Assembly: GCA_034437455.1 (NCBI GenBank)
Contig: DAOTUB010000140.1
Span: 1-30,296, forward strand
Reading direction: 5' to 3'
Source of the DNA: DAOTUB01 sp034437455
GTDB taxonomy: Bacteria > Chloroflexota > Anaerolineae > B4-G1
Length of the DNA: 30,296 nucleotides
In this document: one piece after another, positions 28,143-30,296 of the stretch
How the letters are laid out: each line of letters opens with the position of its first letter
How positions within the stretch are numbered: position 1 is the stretch's first letter
The notes under the pieces: model-generated
What the model was told of the DNA's origin: nothing
Database searches by the model: none
The model's input: the letters and a program-made list of their open reading frames with translations, nothing else
Translations under genes and position numbers: made by a program

Positions 28143-29828
28143 ATGAAGTGGCACATCGTATGTTTGATCACCATCGTTTTGCTGAACCTGAACCCAGGTG
28201 TGTCGCCCGATCTGGGAACAGCAACTCGACAACCCGGTACTGTACCGGTCCTGAGTCCTGACGGCGATGTCCATCCCTGCGTGTGGTGGGCCTGCTGGTC
28301 GGCCGTCGTGTTGGCGTATGGGGCGCGACCCGGTCGTGTGACGCTGTGCCGCTGGACACTCCGATGGCGGTTTGCGCCCTCTCGGAAGAAGCGTCCGATC
28401 AGAAAGAGAACCCCACCTCCGGCGGAGCCGCTGCCTGATGGGACTCGTCAGGCCACCGGCGACGAAAGTGAGCCGCCGCCAGCCACAGCAGAAGACGCTC
28501 GTATTCCCTTGCGGTTGGTGCTGAAACCGGGCGTCATACTGACCAGGCGTGGCATTCAGTTGCGGCCCATGATTGCGCGACTGGGAGATGACGTGGAAGC
28601 ATACCAGGCGTTGTGGAAGGACAAAGATGAATTCAAGGCGGCCATTCGGCATGTGCTTGGCCGGCGCTGTCCGCTGTGTGACGGGCGATCCGGTTTCCGC
28701 TGCACCGGCAGCGACCGGCGCTCCGTGATTCCGCCGGGGAGCAAGGAGCGGGTCTGGTTCAGGGTGCAGAAGATCGAGTGCGTGGCGTGTGGCAAAGACA
28801 CCCGCATTCTGCCCACCTTCTGTATCCCGTTCAAGAGCCATCATGCCCAGACCATCCAAAACGCGCTGGAGAACTGCTGGCGGCGCAACACCAGCTATCG
28901 GGACACCACCGCCATCCTGAATCAATCTCGCCCGCCAGACAGTCAATACCAGGGACACACCTTGCCCTACGAGTGGACCATCTGGCTGGGTGGGTTGACC
29001 ATCCACCTGCCCCAGTTCTTGGCCTGGCTCGGTTTCCAGTTGCCGCTGCACGGCTTGATGGACGAGTACTTTATGGAGCAAGACAACGGCACTGAGAATC
29101 ACCGTATCTTTGCCATCACCGTCCAGGATCCAGACTCGACAGTGATCTGGAACATCGTGCGGGTGGATCGCAACGACACCCAGGCTTTCAGGCAGGCACT
29201 GCAGCATCTCAAGGCGGTCGGTGTTCACCTGCGGGCCATCACCTCCGATGGCTGGCCCGCCATCTTGCGCGCGGTGCGCGAAGAGCTGGCAGGGACCGTT
29301 CACCTGCTGTGTTACTTCCACGCCAAGAAGAATGTCTTCGAAACGTTGGAAAAGTACCGTCAGGCCAAGAAGCTGCCAGGCAACGCACTTGAACTGGCGG
29401 AGTGGCGACGGGCCTTTTTCGACGTGCTCGACGCGCCCACCCCCAAGCTCTACCAGGCTCGCCTGCGTAAGCTGACCCGCCGGGTCGCCGATGAGCCCAT
29501 CCTGCTGGCTCGCTGCCGGTCCCTGCAGAAGAAGCGCCACTACAACACCTGGCGGCTGCGCAGTCCCTTGTTGGCCGCCACCAGTAGTCTGGTGGAGTTG
29601 ACCTTCAAGCAACTCACCCGCAAGGCGGAGAGTCTGTACAGCTTCCGGCGTTCCAAGTGCCAGGCCGCGCAAAAGTCGCTCACCGTGTGGGCCCTTGTGC
29701 GCAACTTTGTCCCTTACCTGCCTGGCGCCAAGCACGAGGGACTCAGCCCGGCACAACTGGCCGGCGTTGAGCTTCAGGGACTGCCCTGGCTGCAATACGT
29801 CAACCTGAAACTCTCGGAGGTGACCTGA
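28143..29828 (+). CDS. DDE transposase of the insertion sequence
   Basis: A 561-residue transposase in an apparently intact IS. The middle has Cys pairs (CPLCDG about 180, CVACGKDTRI about 215), likely a zinc finger for end binding. The catalytic core resembles the MULE/IS256-like DDE group: Asp307 (GLMDEYF), Asp369 (TSDGWPAI, followed by LLCYFHAKKNV) and a candidate Glu496 (KAESLYSF). These assignments are by eye. The first 60 or so residues are odd: two hydrophobic stretches (IVCLITIVLLNLNPG; CVWWACWSAVVLAYG), unlike most transposases. The GGAGGGAG upstream supports the ATG at 28143. The family name is not certain. Confidence 0.82.
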   Translation: MKWHIVCLITIVLLNLNPGVSPDLGTATRQPGTVPVLSPDGDVHPCVWWACWSAVVLAYGARPGRVTLCRWTLRWRFAPSRKKRPIRKRTPPPAEPLPDGTRQATGDESEPPPATAEDARIPLRLVLKPGVILTRRGIQLRPMIARLGDDVEAYQALWKDKDEFKAAIRHVLGRRCPLCDGRSGFRCTGSDRRSVIPPGSKERVWFRVQKIECVACGKDTRILPTFCIPFKSHHAQTIQNALENCWRRNTSYRDTTAILNQSRPPDSQYQGHTLPYEWTIWLGGLTIHLPQFLAWLGFQLPLHGLMDEYFMEQDNGTENHRIFAITVQDPDSTVIWNIVRVDRNDTQAFRQALQHLKAVGVHLRAITSDGWPAILRAVREELAGTVHLLCYFHAKKNVFETLEKYRQAKKLPGNALELAEWRRAFFDVLDAPTPKLYQARLRKLTRRVADEPILLARCRSLQKKRHYNTWRLRSPLLAATSSLVELTFKQLTRKAESLYSFRRSKCQAAQKSLTVWALVRNFVPYLPGAKHEGLSPAQLAGVELQGLPWLQYVNLKLSEVT

Positions 29829-30031
29829 CGCGCCGTCGAGCCACGACCGACGCTGACCAACCGGCCAGCAGATCCCGCATGCAACCGAGCCCACAAAGTG
29901 GCTTATCGCAGGCATCCAAGTCACTCGCGACGGGCGAAGTAGCTTGCCAGCCCCCTCCCAAACAACGGAGGAGCATCCGAAAACTCGATATCTGTCATCC
30001 ACCGACTTTCAAACTATGCCGAGGAGAATAA

Positions 30032-30296
30032 GTGGACACGGATAACGTTTGGGACCAGATGTTGGAGGAAGCCTCGTACCGGCAGTTGAAATCGCTGCTG
30101 AAAGCGCAGACCAACATCCGCCGGTCGGCGGAGCGGATGGCGCGGGACGCGCGTGAGGCGATGGAGGCGCTCGCCGTCTCCTTCGCGCCGGACGAGGTGA
30201 ACAAGTACAGTCTAGCCAGCCCTGCGGGCCTGGACGTGCTCGACATCCACGAGTTGGCCGAGATGACGCGCGAGGTCCTGCGCAAGCACGTGGGCG
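30032..30296 (+). CDS. Unrecognised protein, 5' part only (runs off the window)
   Basis: An open frame of 88 codons from GTG 30032 to the window edge, preceded by GAGGAG at normal spacing. The protein begins MDTDNVWDQMLEEASYRQL, is highly charged and looks mostly helical (NIRRSAERMARDAREAMEAL). I do not recognise it. The IS right end lies 11 bases before the start codon, and the promoter at 27817-27845 (or its duplicated -10 at 28052-28057) would have driven it before the insertions. Joined across the IS, the -10 would be 14 bases from the GTG. Confidence 0.7.
   Translation, partial: MDTDNVWDQMLEEASYRQLKSLLKAQTNIRRSAERMARDAREAMEALAVSFAPDEVNKYSLASPAGLDVLDIHELAEMTREVLRKHVG

Larger units (their letters stand above)
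28061..30020. mobile_element. Complete insertion sequence with 19-bp perfect terminal repeats
   Basis: The 19-mer GGCATAGTTTGAAAGTCGG (28061-28079) returns as its exact reverse complement at 30002-30020, bounding a 1960-bp element with one transposase gene. I see no target duplication: the left flank reads ACAATGGG and the right flank GAGGAGAA. The 173 bases between the transposase stop and the right repeat hold no gene I can support. Confidence 0.88.

Noticed and set aside
28005..30002. Minus-strand open frame of 665 codons opposite the transposase
   Set aside because: It covers the IS from end to end, including both terminal repeats, has no family resemblance, and is explained by the codon bias of the transposase on the other strand.

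Overview
The window reads as chromosomal DNA of a bacterium, most likely of phylum Chloroflexota (Anaerolineae-like). This is inference from style, with no rRNA or marker tree behind it: moderately high GC, secreted lipoproteins with long Pro/Thr (PTPTP) linkers, very large multi-GAF sensor kinases, Rcp1-type response regulators, and several short palindromic repeat families.

Layout. (1) Bases 1-5740 are almost all on the minus strand: uvrB, a self-contained tRNA-Glu(CTC) unit with its own promoter and terminator, two tiny ORFs sharing a truncated helix-turn-helix-like sequence, an unrecognised membrane protein, a DUF2293 protein and a TIGR00027-type SAM methyltransferase. REP-like palindromes lie between them. 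(2) A divergent promoter region leads into a LysM/L,D-transpeptidase gene (5850-7421). (3) Bases 7598-20566 hold a plus-strand signalling operon of seven genes: a HTH protein with a degenerate receiver, a CheY/DivK-like receiver, a 1994-residue membrane kinase with 8 GAF and 2 PAS domains, an Rcp1-like receiver, a REC-PAS-kinase, a second Rcp1-like receiver, and a REC-GAF3-kinase-REC-REC hybrid. Together they carry three kinase cores and eight receivers, but one DNA-binding candidate. Most junctions are 4-base stop/start overlaps. (4) Bases 20627-23549 hold maf and a class B penicillin-binding lipoprotein. A convergent secreted glycoside hydrolase, rsgA and a lipoprotein with two fused solute-binding domains follow. 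(5) The right end is a pile-up of insertions: a promoter whose -10 box is duplicated by a 204-bp non-autonomous element, then a 1.96-kb insertion sequence, then the start of an unrecognised gene that the promoter probably once drove.

The strongest non-standard observations are two small palindromic elements with clear target-site duplications. One (16530-16619) sits at a kinase/receiver junction; removing it on paper restores the same ATGA overlap seen at other operon junctions. The other (27846-28049) splits a consensus promoter and duplicates its -10 hexamer. Several genes have a -10 box only 6-11 bases before the start codon, suggesting leaderless or near-leaderless mRNAs. The insertion sequence carries a hairpin that buries the transposase ribosome binding site.
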